From positions 62,001 to 126,000 of the forward strand of contig NZ_LZRD01000013.1 in assembly GCF_001687325.1 (NCBI RefSeq): 64,000 bases of DNA, given 5' to 3'. The notes beneath the pieces were generated by a model. The model searched no databases. It saw nothing but the letters and a program-made list of their open reading frames with translations, and had not been told where the DNA came from. A program made the position numbers and the translations under genes. How positions within the stretch are numbered: position 1 is the first letter of the stretch; each line of letters starts with the position of its first letter. This document shows positions 47,610-55,650 of the stretch, piece by piece. The DNA comes from Streptomyces sp. PTY087I2. GTDB lineage: Bacteria > Actinomycetota > Actinomycetes > Streptomycetales > Streptomycetaceae.

Positions 47610-47675
47610 TTGCTTTTCTTACTCGGTTACGTTTTCCTGGTCGCGGACGACCGGAAGCGTGACCGGAGGAGAGGC

Positions 47676-49436
47676 ATGGGCATGACCGACGTACTCATCG
47701 TGGGAGCGGGACCCACCGGGCTGGTGCTGGCCTGCGATCTGGCCCGGCGCGGGGCCGCCGTACGGATCGTGGACCGGTCCCCCGCTCCGCCGCGCACCTC
47801 GCGTGCGAAGGGCCCCAACCCCCGGTCCCTGGAGGTCCTGGACGACCTGGGGGTGGCCGAGGAGGTGCTCGCCGCGGGTTCGGCCCCGCTGCCGATGCTC
47901 AAGTATCGGGACCGCCTTCCGGTCGCGGAGAGCGATCCTTGGGCGGACTCCGCGCCCTCCCCGGACGCCCCCTACGACCGGGGGTGGCTGATCGCCCAGT
48001 GGCGGCTGGAGGAGATCCTCCGCGACCGGCTGGCCGGGTACGGCGTCGGCGTCGAGCTGGGACGCGAGGTCACGGGGCTGGCGGAGGAGCCCGGCGGTCG
48101 GCACGTGGACGTGACGTTCGCGGAGGGCCGACCGGAACGCGCGCGGTACGTCGTCGGGTGCGACGGCGCCCACAGCTCCGTACGGAAGCTGCTCGGGATC
48201 GGGTTCGAGGGGACCACCGCCGAGGACCAGGTGATGGTCTGCGGCGATGTCGACCTGGCCGAAGGCGCCCTGGACCGTACCCGCTGGCACCAGTGGTTCG
48301 ACGAGGACGGCGCGGTCATGCTCTGCCCGATCCCCGGTACGGCGACGGGCTGGTGGTTCCAGGCCGGGCCGGAGCGGGACGGGCGGGGCCGGCCGCTCGC
48401 GCCCACCGCCGACGGGTTCCGGCGGCTGCTCGCCCGCCACACCGCGCTGCCCGGCCGGGCCCTGACGCGGGCCGAGCTGCTGTCGACGTACCGGGTCAAC
48501 GTGCGGATGGCGGACCGTTTCCGCGCCGGGCGGGTCTTCCTCGCGGGCGACGCGGCGCATGTCCACGCCATCGCGGGCGGCCTCGGCATGAACACCGGCA
48601 TCCAGGACGCGTTCAACCTGGGCTGGAAGCTGGGTCTGGTGCTCGCGGGTCACGCGGGCGCGGAACTGCTGGACACGTACGAGGAGGAGCGGCTTCCGGT
48701 GGCCGCCCGGACGCTGGACCTCACCTCGGAGCGGCTGCGGGCCACGCTGGAGGCGATCCGCCGGCCGGGCGGCGGCCTGGACGCGGCCATCACCTCGGAC
48801 ACGACCGGCCTGGGCGTCGGGTACCGCTGGAGTTCCCTGGCCCGGGGGCACGCCGAGACCCGGCGGGCCGGGGGCGGCCTGCCCGATACCCTCCACGCCG
48901 GAGACCGGGTGGCGCTGGACGCCGAAAGCGCCGGCCCCCACGCCGGGGACCGGGCCCCCGACGCCCCCTGCGTGGACGCCGTCACCGGGGACCGCACCCG
49001 CCTCCACCGCGTCTTCGCGGGTCCCCGCACCACCGTCCTCGGCTTCGGCCCGGGCAGCGCGGCGGTCCTGCGCGCGGTGGCGGCCGCGTACGGCGACGCC
49101 GGGGTGCGGACCTGCCGCGTGTACGCGGCGCACGAGGACCGGGCGAAGCCCGACCCGGGAGTCACGGTGGTCGACGACGCGGGCCACGCGGCCACCGCGT
49201 ACGGAACGGGAGGCTCCGACGGTACGAGCACGGGTACGGGTACGGGTACAGGTGCGGGCACCGTCGTGGTCGTCCGCCCCGACCACCACCTGGGCCTGTG
49301 CGCCCCGGCGGACGACGCCCGCTCCGTACACGCGTATCTGCGCCGGCTGCACGGAGCGGACCGGTCCGCTCCAAGGTCCGCGGTCCGGTCCGTGGAACGG
49401 TTCTCCGGCACGGTGGACGCCGCCCGTAAAGGCTGA
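47676..49436 (+). CDS. FAD-dependent aromatic monooxygenase (PheA/TfdB type)
   Basis: 586 residues. FAD motifs: TDVLIVGAGPTGLVLACDLARRG near the start, the CDGAHSSVRKLLGI block in the middle, and RVFLAGDAAHVHAIAGGLGMNTGIQDAFNLGWKL. The C-terminal thioredoxin-like domain carries a Gly/Thr tandem (GTSTGTGTGTGAGT). The substrate is probably a phenol or polyketide-like aromatic. ATG 47676 is preceded by GGAGGAG; ATG 47682 is possible. The region before it is AT-rich and may bind a MarR/TetR-type regulator not encoded nearby. Confidence 0.88.
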   Translation: MGMTDVLIVGAGPTGLVLACDLARRGAAVRIVDRSPAPPRTSRAKGPNPRSLEVLDDLGVAEEVLAAGSAPLPMLKYRDRLPVAESDPWADSAPSPDAPYDRGWLIAQWRLEEILRDRLAGYGVGVELGREVTGLAEEPGGRHVDVTFAEGRPERARYVVGCDGAHSSVRKLLGIGFEGTTAEDQVMVCGDVDLAEGALDRTRWHQWFDEDGAVMLCPIPGTATGWWFQAGPERDGRGRPLAPTADGFRRLLARHTALPGRALTRAELLSTYRVNVRMADRFRAGRVFLAGDAAHVHAIAGGLGMNTGIQDAFNLGWKLGLVLAGHAGAELLDTYEEERLPVAARTLDLTSERLRATLEAIRRPGGGLDAAITSDTTGLGVGYRWSSLARGHAETRRAGGGLPDTLHAGDRVALDAESAGPHAGDRAPDAPCVDAVTGDRTRLHRVFAGPRTTVLGFGPGSAAVLRAVAAAYGDAGVRTCRVYAAHEDRAKPDPGVTVVDDAGHAATAYGTGGSDGTSTGTGTGTGAGTVVVVRPDHHLGLCAPADDARSVHAYLRRLHGADRSAPRSAVRSVERFSGTVDAARKG

Positions 49437-49469
49437 TTGAGTGCCCGGATGGGGACTGTCCTGGGGGCC

Positions 49470-49937
49470 ATGAGGAACGTGCGGTGGCACGAGCTACAGC
49501 ATGCGTACGGCTCCGCGTCCCAGGTCCCCGGGGTGCTGTCACGGATCGCCTGGGGCGACGCGCCGTCCTCGGACGAGGCGCTCAACGATCTGGAGCGGTG
49601 GATCGGCACCCCGCCCGTCTTCGACTCGACGGCGGCGACGGTGCCGTTCCTCTGGGAGCTGGCGGCGACGGACACGGTCCGGGACCGGGCGGGCGTACTG
49701 GACCTGCTCGCCACGATCCTGGCCGCCGGAAACCCCGAGCACCCGGCGTGGACCCGCGCCGCGCACGAGGCGGTGGCGGAGGGGCGCGGCGCGGCCGTCC
49801 GGCTGGCCGCGGACGATACGGCGACCTCGCCCCCTCGGACCGTACGCACGGCGGCGACGCGTCTGCTGGCCGCGATCGACGGGCACACGTGCCCCGCCTG
49901 CCCCGCCCGCCCCGCCCCTTCCCCGGACGGGGCATAG
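49470..49937 (+). CDS. Hypothetical helical protein
   Basis: 155 residues from ATG 49470; ATG 49449 and TTG 49437 are other in-frame starts and none has a strong ribosome-binding site. The sequence (MRNVRWHELQHAYGSASQVP) continues with Ala/Leu-rich helices that look like HEAT-type repeats, and ends with a Cys/Pro-rich tail (CPACPARPAPSP). It starts about 30 bases after the monooxygenase stop and is probably in the same transcript. Function unknown. Confidence 0.7.
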   Translation: MRNVRWHELQHAYGSASQVPGVLSRIAWGDAPSSDEALNDLERWIGTPPVFDSTAATVPFLWELAATDTVRDRAGVLDLLATILAAGNPEHPAWTRAAHEAVAEGRGAAVRLAADDTATSPPRTVRTAATRLLAAIDGHTCPACPARPAPSPDGA

Positions 49938-49961
49938 CCGGAAGGCACCTCAGGTCGGTCC

Positions 49962-50351
49962 TCAGGTCAGCTCGGCCTCGATCCGGTCCATCACGTTCTT
50001 CCAGTGCGTACGCCGCTCCTCGCGCTCCTCCGCGCTCGCCAGGCGCTCCTGGTGGAAGCGCAGCACGGTCCGGTCCTCGGAGCTGCCGGGCGTCACGGCC
50101 ACCTGGACGGTGGAGGTCCCGTGGGTGAGGCGGATCCGGTCGCCGGGGCGGTAGCTGCGGATCTCGCCCTCGATTCCGTCCGCCGTACGGTACGGAGCGC
50201 CCTTCTCCGTGGGCAGCGGGCCGTCGAGGCCGAGCCAGAGCGCGGCGCCCTCCGGTCCGGAGACGAAGTCCCACACGGCGGCCAGCGGTCGGCGGACGGT
50301 CCGGGAGACGCCGATCTCCCAGCCTGCGTCCTGTGTCAGTCCGGTCGGCAT
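49962..50351 (-). CDS. SRPBCC/AHSA1-type ligand-binding domain protein
   Basis: 129 residues. Begins with a strand and helix typical of START-like folds (WEIGVSRTVRRPLAAVWDFVSGPEGAALWLG), has IRLTHGTSTVQVAVTP in the middle, and ends THWKNVMDRIEAELT, which matches the AHSA1 family. ATG 50349-50351 is preceded by AAGGAG. It lies 23 bases after the CGNR regulator gene and is probably cotranscribed with it. Confidence 0.85.
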   Translation of the reverse strand: MPTGLTQDAGWEIGVSRTVRRPLAAVWDFVSGPEGAALWLGLDGPLPTEKGAPYRTADGIEGEIRSYRPGDRIRLTHGTSTVQVAVTPGSSEDRTVLRFHQERLASAEEREERRTHWKNVMDRIEAELT

Positions 50352-50374
50352 GGCAGGTACTCCTTCAGTCGGTT

Positions 50375-51037
50375 TCAGTCGGTGTCGGAGATCGTGAGCC
50401 GCGCGCGGTGGGCGCGGACCTTGTGCCGGTTGCCGCAGCGCTCCATCGAGCACCAGCGGCGCTTGCCGGGGCGTGAGGTGTCCACGAACACCAGGCGGCA
50501 GTCGTGCGCGCCGCAGGTGCGGATGCGGTGGGCGTACGCCCCGGTGAACAGGTCGATCGCGTCGCGGGCGACGGTGGACAGCAGCCCGGTCCCGGTGCCG
50601 CCGGGCGTCCACGACCGCTCGCCGCCCAGGGTCAGCCGGGACGTCAACGACGGCCGGGCCGCCGCGTCGTTGAGGATGGCGAGGTCGTCCGGGGCCGGAG
50701 GCTCTTCCCGCACCCAGCTCTCCGTAATCCGCCAGAGCGCATCGCGCAGCGCCCGCGCGTCCGCCACCTCCGCCGCGCTCACGACAAGCCCCTCACCGGA
50801 GTCGGCCCCGGAACCGGAATCGGAACCCAACCCGCCGCCGAGCCCGCCCGGCAGCCGGCTCTCCTCCGCCCAGCGCACCAGATCGGCCGGCTCGTGCAGC
50901 ACCTCGAAGTACGACAGCGGGCCCGGCCCACCGGTCGGCAGCAGCTCCAGACACAGCGCGCCCGGATCGAACCGGAACGAACTGCCGTCCGGATGCCGCA
51001 GCAGCAGCCCCGGCGTGTTGGTTGCCTTTCCGCTCAT
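50375..51037 (-). CDS. CGNR zinc-finger DNA-binding protein (ABATE domain)
   Basis: 220 residues from ATG 51035-51037. The C-terminus holds the CGNR zinc finger: CGAHDCRLVFVDTSRPGKRR followed by WCSMERCGNRHKVRAHR. The N-terminal ABATE-like region probably binds a ligand. There is no ribosome-binding site, and a TATAGT box lies six bases before the start codon, so the mRNA may be leaderless. It diverges from a VOC protein gene with overlapping promoters and probably regulates it. Confidence 0.87.
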   Translation of the reverse strand: MSGKATNTPGLLLRHPDGSSFRFDPGALCLELLPTGGPGPLSYFEVLHEPADLVRWAEESRLPGGLGGGLGSDSGSGADSGEGLVVSAAEVADARALRDALWRITESWVREEPPAPDDLAILNDAAARPSLTSRLTLGGERSWTPGGTGTGLLSTVARDAIDLFTGAYAHRIRTCGAHDCRLVFVDTSRPGKRRWCSMERCGNRHKVRAHRARLTISDTD

Positions 51038-51056
51038 GTAACCACTATAAACGGTT
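51022..51056. promoter_or_regulatory. Overlapping divergent promoters with inverted repeat (CGNR/VOC)
   Basis: Rightward: TTGCCT (51022-51027) and TATAAA (51046-51051), 18 bases apart, with the VOC start codon 8 bases on. Leftward: TATAGT (51044-51049) six bases before the CGNR start. Both fit leaderless transcripts. AACC (51040-51043) and GGTT (51053-51056) flank the shared -10 as an inverted repeat, a likely operator. Confidence 0.55.
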
Positions 51057-51059
51057 TCC

Positions 51060-51527
51060 ATGACACAGACACCGGCACAGCCCCTGTCCTGGAAACTCGT
51101 GATCGACAGCGCCGACCCGCACGCGCAGGCCGGATTCTGGGCGGCGGCCCTGGGCTATCTCGTCGAGGACAACAGCCCGCTGGTCGAGCAGCTGCTCGCG
51201 GCCGGAGCCGTGCCCGAGGCCATCACGACCCACGCCCACGGCCGCCGAGCCTGGCTCGACCTGGCGGCGGCCCGGCACCCGGGCGACCCGTACGACGAGG
51301 TCAGCGGTACGGGACAGGGGCGGCGGCTGCTGTTCCAGCGGGTGCCGGAGCCGAAGACGGTGAAGAACCGCCTCCACATCGACGTGCACTCCGCCCCGGG
51401 TCAGCGCGACGCGGAGGCGGAGCGGCTGACGGCGCTGGGCGCGCGGGCCGTGCGCACGGTCGACGAGCAGGGCGGAAGCTGGATCATCATGACGGACCCC
51501 GAGGGCAACGAGTTCTGCCTGAACTGA
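51060..51527 (+). CDS. VOC-superfamily (glyoxalase-like) protein
   Basis: 155 residues, two beta-alpha-beta modules. The first starts SWKLVIDSADPHAQAGFWAAALGY; the second has RLHIDVHSA and WIIMTDPEGNEFCLN. These positions hold His and Glu residues usable as metal ligands, as in glyoxalase and resistance proteins of the family. The substrate is unknown. ATG 51060 directly follows the promoter, with no ribosome-binding site. Confidence 0.87.
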   Translation: MTQTPAQPLSWKLVIDSADPHAQAGFWAAALGYLVEDNSPLVEQLLAAGAVPEAITTHAHGRRAWLDLAAARHPGDPYDEVSGTGQGRRLLFQRVPEPKTVKNRLHIDVHSAPGQRDAEAERLTALGARAVRTVDEQGGSWIIMTDPEGNEFCLN

Positions 51528-51530
51528 ACC

Positions 51531-51608
51531 CGCCACCCCAGGGCCGGTCGCCACCCCAGGGCCGGTCGCCACCCCCAGGACCGGTCGTCGAACCAGGGCC
51601 GGTCGTCG
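51531..51608. repeat. Four imperfect 18-base tandem repeats
   Basis: Units of the form GCCACCCCAGGGCCGGTC repeat four times between the stops of the convergent VOC and tetR genes, the last two diverged (GTCGAACCAGGGCCGGTC). They are non-coding and may act as an extended terminator. Confidence 0.75.
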
Positions 51609-51610
51609 AA

Positions 51611-52195
51611 TTACCGCCGCAGCCCGCGCAGCAGCAGCTCCACCAGCCTGCGCGGGTCGTACTGCGGATCGTCGTCCCGCCCCACGCAGAGGTTCCCGAC
51701 CCCTCGCATCAGCTCGTACGGCCGGACGCCGGGCCGCACCTCTTCCGCCGCGACCGCCGCGTCGAGCAACTGCCCGCAGACGGGCACCAGCCGGTCGAGG
51801 AAGTAGGCGTGCAGCGCCTCGAAGCCGCCGCTGTCCGAGCGCAGCGCGTCGGCGAGCCCGTGCTTCGTGACCAGGAAGTCGACGAAGAGGTCCACCCACT
51901 TCTCCAGCGCGGCGAACGGGGACTCCTCCCCGGCCAGCAGCACCGGGCCCGCCTCGGCGCAGGCCTCGACCTGGTGGCGGTAGACGGCCACCACCAGGTC
52001 CGCCCGGGTCGGGAAGTGCCGGTAGATCGTGCCCATGCCAACGCCGGCCTTCTTGGCGATCTCGCGGATCGGCGCGTCGACCCCCGAGGCCACGAAGACC
52101 TCGGCGGCGGCGGCCAGCAGCGTCTGCTGGTTGCGTACCGCGTCGGCCCTCCTGGGTCGGGCCGACGCCCCTCCGGCTTCATCGGCAGCAGCCAC
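51611..52195 (-). CDS. TetR-family transcriptional regulator
   Basis: 194 residues from GTG 52193-52195, which has AGGAGAGG upstream; the frame extends 18 codons further 5'. HTH: PIREIAKKAGVGMGTIYRHF then PTRADLVVAVYRHQ. The C-terminal domain contains ALEKWVDLFVDFLVTKHGLA, usual for repressors of the SACE_7040/YsiA-like groups. It diverges from an alpha/beta hydrolase gene whose promoter carries two matching operator copies. Confidence 0.9.
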   Translation of the reverse strand: MAAADEAGGASARPRRADAVRNQQTLLAAAAEVFVASGVDAPIREIAKKAGVGMGTIYRHFPTRADLVVAVYRHQVEACAEAGPVLLAGEESPFAALEKWVDLFVDFLVTKHGLADALRSDSGGFEALHAYFLDRLVPVCGQLLDAAVAAEEVRPGVRPYELMRGVGNLCVGRDDDPQYDPRRLVELLLRGLRR

Positions 52196-52242
52196 CGCAC
52201 ACCCCTCTCCTCGCCCGCTCCGCCGCCACGCGCGGTGAGCCG

Positions 52243-52290
52243 TTGACAAAGCGGAACAGTGCTCCGTATCGTAAATGGAACAACGCTCCG
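52243..52290 (+). promoter_or_regulatory. Hydrolase promoter with two TetR-type operators
   Basis: TTGACA (52243-52248) and TATCGT (52267-52272) are 18 bases apart. One operator, CGGAACAGTGCTCCG (52252-52266), fills the spacer; the second, TGGAACAACGCTCCG (52276-52290), covers the expected transcription start. Both are near-palindromes with the halves GGAAC and GCTCC, 24 bases centre to centre. Confidence 0.7.
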
Positions 52291-52379
52291 CTTCACTCTA
52301 GCCGAAGCCGGACGCTTCCACTCCCCTGCCCCGCCGCCGTTCGGCCCCGTGGCAGGGGCCCCCGGAAGGAACCTTCCCC

Positions 52380-53384
52380 ATGAGCACGTCGACGCCCCGC
52401 GCAGCGGCTGCCTTCGGGCCTGCCTCCCCCGTCCTGTCCGTCGCCCCGGTGACCCTGCCCACCCCCGACCGGGCCGTGGACCTGCAAGTCCGCGTCTCCG
52501 TACCCCTGACCGGCGAGGGGGCACCCCTGACCGACGGGGGAACGCCTCCGTCCGGGAGCGGTCTTCCGGTCATCCTGCTCTCGCACGGCCAGGGCTTCTC
52601 GAACAACCTCTCCTCGCTCAACGGCTACGCACCACTCGTCAGCCTCTGGGCGGCGCACGGGTTCGCCGTGATCCAGCCGACCCACCTCAGCTCGACCACG
52701 CTGAACCTGCCGCCCGACACCCCCGGCGCACCCATGCACTGGCGCTCCCGGGCCGAGGACATATCGCGCGTCATCGACCGGCTCGACGAGATCGAGGCGG
52801 CGGTGCCCGGGCTCGCCGGCCGCATGGACCGGGACCGGATCGCCGTCGCCGGGCACTCCATGGGCGCGCACACGGCGAGCCTCCTGCTGGGCGCACGCCT
52901 CGTCGATCCGGACGACGGTACGGAGGTGGACCTGGCCGATTCCCGGATCGGCGCGGGCGTCCTGCTGGCCGGACCCGGCCGGGGCGGCGACGCCATCGTG
53001 CCGACCATGGCCGAGATGCTGCCCTTCCTCACGACCACGGACTTCTCCCGGATGACGGCACCCACACTCGTGGTCGCCGGCGAGAAGGACGAGTCGGCCC
53101 ATCTGACGGTCCGGGGCCCGGCCTGGCACACCGACCCCTACACCCTCTCCCCCGGACCCAAGACCCTGCTCACCCTCTTCGGCGCGGAGCACGGGCTCGG
53201 CGGGATCTCCGGATACGACGTCGCCGAGACGACCGACGAGGACCCGGCGCGCGTGGCCGCCCTCGCGCGGCTCAGCTGGGCCTATCTGCGCAGCCGACTG
53301 TACGCGGACGACACCGCCTGGCAGTCGGCCCGCGAGGCGCTGACGTCGGGCCCGGACGCGTTGGGACGGGTCGAGTCGAAGTAG
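52380..53384 (+). CDS. Alpha/beta hydrolase (chlorophyllase/PAF-acetylhydrolase-like)
   Basis: 334 residues. Oxyanion region LPVILLSHGQGFSNN, nucleophile S160 in VAGHSMGAH, acid Asp probably in VVAGEKDESAH, and catalytic His in LFGAEHGLGG. There is no signal peptide, so it is cytoplasmic. Residues 45-60 form a Gly/Pro/Thr insert. ATG 52380 is preceded by GGAAGGA. It is expected to be repressed by the divergent TetR protein and probably degrades or modifies the ligand that TetR senses (inference). Confidence 0.87.
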   Translation: MSTSTPRAAAAFGPASPVLSVAPVTLPTPDRAVDLQVRVSVPLTGEGAPLTDGGTPPSGSGLPVILLSHGQGFSNNLSSLNGYAPLVSLWAAHGFAVIQPTHLSSTTLNLPPDTPGAPMHWRSRAEDISRVIDRLDEIEAAVPGLAGRMDRDRIAVAGHSMGAHTASLLLGARLVDPDDGTEVDLADSRIGAGVLLAGPGRGGDAIVPTMAEMLPFLTTTDFSRMTAPTLVVAGEKDESAHLTVRGPAWHTDPYTLSPGPKTLLTLFGAEHGLGGISGYDVAETTDEDPARVAALARLSWAYLRSRLYADDTAWQSAREALTSGPDALGRVESK

Positions 53385-53418
53385 GGCGACGGCGACGGCA
53401 CAAAGCGCCGACCAAGGC

Positions 53419-53461
53419 CCCGGCCCCGGCCCCAGAAAAGGAACCCGGGGCCGGGGCCGGG
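53419..53461. terminator. Bidirectional terminator, 15-bp G/C stem
   Basis: Perfect inverted repeat (53419-53433 with 53447-53461) made only of G and C, with a 13-base loop, between the convergent hydrolase and membrane-protein genes. Confidence 0.8.
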
Positions 53462-53488
53462 ACAGGAACCCGAGGCCACCGCCCGGGA

Positions 53489-54625
53489 TCACCCCTGCTC
53501 GCAGCTGCGGCAGACGCCACGGCGGCGCAGGTAGTACAGATAGGTGGCGGCGCCCAGCGCGGCACCCCACACCACCCAGAGGATCGCGGGCCCCGTGATG
53601 CCCCACGAGGCGGCCTCGAAGCCGCGCACCGCCATCAGGCCGCCCGGAATGAGCACCACCGCGACGAGCCCGGCCGGGACGACGGCGGTCGCCGGATGGA
53701 TCGTCCGCCCCTTCTTCCACCACACCCAGCGCGGCCACACCTCACCCCACCCGGCGATCAGCCCGTGCGTCAGCAGGCTGCCCAGGGTCGACACCACTCC
53801 CAGCGCGAGCCCGATCTCCAGCATGTTCGGCGTGTCCCGCATCTCCTCCAGGAACGCGTCCGTGATGCCGAGCGGCACGTCGAAGTACCAGGCGATGCGG
53901 GTGATGTCGTACGGGAGGGTCGACAGCACGGCCAGCCAGACCGCCCGGCGCCCCCAGACGCGCAGCCTGACGGGGTCCGTCCGCCGCCCCGATCCGTGCG
54001 GGGCCCGCCCGCAGTGGACGCATCGCCCGCTGGTGCGCCGCTGGTACGCGAGCGTCGCGGCGACCCAGAGCAGCCCGCCGACGAAGACGATCATCAGGTT
54101 CCCGCGGTGCCAGTACAGGATGTCGCCCATGCCCTGCGGCCCCGGCACCCCGGTGAAGGCGAACACGAGCAGCACCGGCGAGAACGCCAGCAGGCCGAGC
54201 AGCGAGTAGTCGGGGATCAGGAGGGCCAGCGAGATGCCCGCCACCCACCCGTAGCCGAGCAGGACTGTGCGGACCCGGCCGGTCCCGAGCCGCTTCAGCA
54301 TCAACAGCCCGGCGGCGACGCCGAGTGCGCAGAACACGGCCAGCACCGGAGCGACCACCTCGGCCCGGCTCGGCTCCAGGATCGACCCCGACGAACGGTC
54401 CTCGTGGACCCGCTCGAAGGGGTAACCGTCGCCGCCCAGGGCCCAGTACAGCGCCGCCGCCCCGTAGAGCACCGACCACACGACCGCCAGACGCACGGCC
54501 AGGTCCGGCCACCGGGACCACCACCGGCGCCAGCGGCGGGACACGACGTTCGGCGCGGCCCTCCCGGAGGCGTCCGAGGCCTCGGAGGGCGTATCGGCGG
54601 ACGTTTCGGTGACGATGTCAGGCAT
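53489..54625 (-). CDS. Polytopic membrane protein with zinc-ribbon elements
   Basis: 378 residues, about eight transmembrane helices (for example LAVRLAVVWSVLYGAAALYW and GNLMIVFVGGLLWVAATLAY). Between helices it has CVHCGRAPHG and at the extreme C-terminus CRSCEQG, two CxxC pairs that could bind zinc together. ATG 54623-54625 follows GGGGGAG. I do not recognise a named family. It lies downstream of small hypothetical genes and a tandem-repeat region. Confidence 0.8.
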   Translation of the reverse strand: MPDIVTETSADTPSEASDASGRAAPNVVSRRWRRWWSRWPDLAVRLAVVWSVLYGAAALYWALGGDGYPFERVHEDRSSGSILEPSRAEVVAPVLAVFCALGVAAGLLMLKRLGTGRVRTVLLGYGWVAGISLALLIPDYSLLGLLAFSPVLLVFAFTGVPGPQGMGDILYWHRGNLMIVFVGGLLWVAATLAYQRRTSGRCVHCGRAPHGSGRRTDPVRLRVWGRRAVWLAVLSTLPYDITRIAWYFDVPLGITDAFLEEMRDTPNMLEIGLALGVVSTLGSLLTHGLIAGWGEVWPRWVWWKKGRTIHPATAVVPAGLVAVVLIPGGLMAVRGFEAASWGITGPAILWVVWGAALGAATYLYYLRRRGVCRSCEQG

Positions 54626-54645
54626 GACGAACTCCCCCTGATCTC

Positions 54646-54820
54646 GCGGCATCTGCCGTCGGAAGATCAAGGCTGCCGGGCAGGGGCTCCTCCGCACATC
54701 TGCCGATCGGCAGACAGCAGCGACGAAGGACGGCCGGGCGACCTCCCCGACGGCAGATGCGTCGTCACGACCGACGGCAGATGCGTCGTCACGGCCCACG
54801 GCAGATGCGTCGTCACGCCC
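54646..54820. repeat. 24-base tandem repeat with inverted copies
   Basis: Three direct 24-base units (54749-54772, 54773-54796, 54797-54820) share ACGGCAGATGCGTCGTCACG. An inverted partial copy, GCATCTGCCGTCGG, lies near 54650, and the perfect palindrome TCTGCCGATCGGCAGA lies near 54699-54714. All carry the CTGCCG/CGGCAG core, so this may be a cluster of regulator sites before the membrane-protein gene. The last unit overlaps the end of the next gene. Confidence 0.75.
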
Positions 54821-55241
54821 CTCCGCCGTCCCGGTCGCGCCGTACGTCCTCCCGGATCCGCTCCGCCATCAGATCGGCGAGCGGATCCGTCACGTCCCAG
54901 GAGTGCGCGGCCGGGTGCCGGTCGTACAGCACGCAGGCGTCGCCGTCCTTGACGGACAGCCGGTGGATGACGGCCGGGCACGGGAACAGTTCCGTGAAGC
55001 GGAACTTCCGGCGTCCGCCGGCCTCGCTCCAGAACATCCACAGGTCGCGCCCGCCGGAAACCGACACCGACGGGAGCTGGGCCGCGTGCTCGACCCCCTC
55101 CTCGTGCTCGCCGAGTTCGCACAGCAGGAACTCGTCCAGTTCGGGGGCTTCCGTCGCCTCGCCGGGCTCGTCCTCCAGGCCCATGAGCGCGACCCGCGCG
55201 CCCATCTCGGGGAGTTCGGTGAAGGCGGTGCACTGCAGCAT
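54813..55241 (-). CDS. Hypothetical protein
   Basis: 142 residues from ATG 55239-55241 (AAGGA eight bases upstream); ATG 55250 is an alternative. The sequence is acidic in its middle (ELDEFLLCELGEHEEGVEHA) and has DLWMFWSEAGGRRKFRFTELFPCPAVIHRL near residue 70. No family is recognised. It lies 41 bases after the next small gene and is probably cotranscribed with it, divergent from the XRE regulator. Confidence 0.65.
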   Translation of the reverse strand: MLQCTAFTELPEMGARVALMGLEDEPGEATEAPELDEFLLCELGEHEEGVEHAAQLPSVSVSGGRDLWMFWSEAGGRRKFRFTELFPCPAVIHRLSVKDGDACVLYDRHPAAHSWDVTDPLADLMAERIREDVRRDRDGGGA

Positions 55242-55282
55242 GGCTCTCATCCTTGCCGGTGAGGGTGGGGGATGGCGGTCGT

Positions 55283-55543
55283 TCACAGAACCTCGCCCCG
55301 GCTGCGGGCGTTGAGCCGGGCGGTCCTGGCCCGGAGTTGCTCTATGAGGAGCGCGGGCCGGACCCGGTGCGGCTCGGCCTCCCACTCGGCCCCGCCGCCC
55401 ACGGGCCGCAGCGACCAGTAGGGGCCGGCGACCCCACGGAACTCGCCCACGCGGTCGCCGTGACCGGTGTCCACCATGAGCGCGCCGAGGGCCGGGAGTT
55501 CGGGAGGGTCCTGCGCATTCGGGCACGCGTTCTCGCCGTACAC
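55283..55543 (-). CDS. Small hypothetical protein next to the XRE/DUF397 pair
   Basis: 86 residues from GTG 55541-55543, preceded by GAGAGGAG. Sequence features: NACPNAQDPPELPALGALMV, then GPYWSLRPVGGGAEWEAEP, ending in an Arg-rich tail. Short proteins of this look often occur near XRE/DUF397 pairs in Streptomyces (from memory). Function unknown. It diverges from the XRE gene across a region of about 107 bases. Confidence 0.65.
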   Translation of the reverse strand: MYGENACPNAQDPPELPALGALMVDTGHGDRVGEFRGVAGPYWSLRPVGGGAEWEAEPHRVRPALLIEQLRARTARLNARSRGEVL

Positions 55544-55650
55544 CTATCGCTCCTCTCTGTAGCCGAACGACTACCGGGGCGATTCAGCGTGACCTACCGT
55601 GAGGAGTCATTCAACTTGCCTATTCGGCACGGAAGATCGGGGCGGGGTCC

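Noticed and set aside
47596..47617. MarR-type operator before the FAD monooxygenase (AAAAG and CTTTT arms)
   Set aside because: Only the outer five bases mirror each other, the inside does not, and no MarR gene is adjacent; too weak to list as a feature.
54749..54820. CRISPR-like array
   Set aside because: Only three contiguous 24-base units with no spacers and no cas genes.
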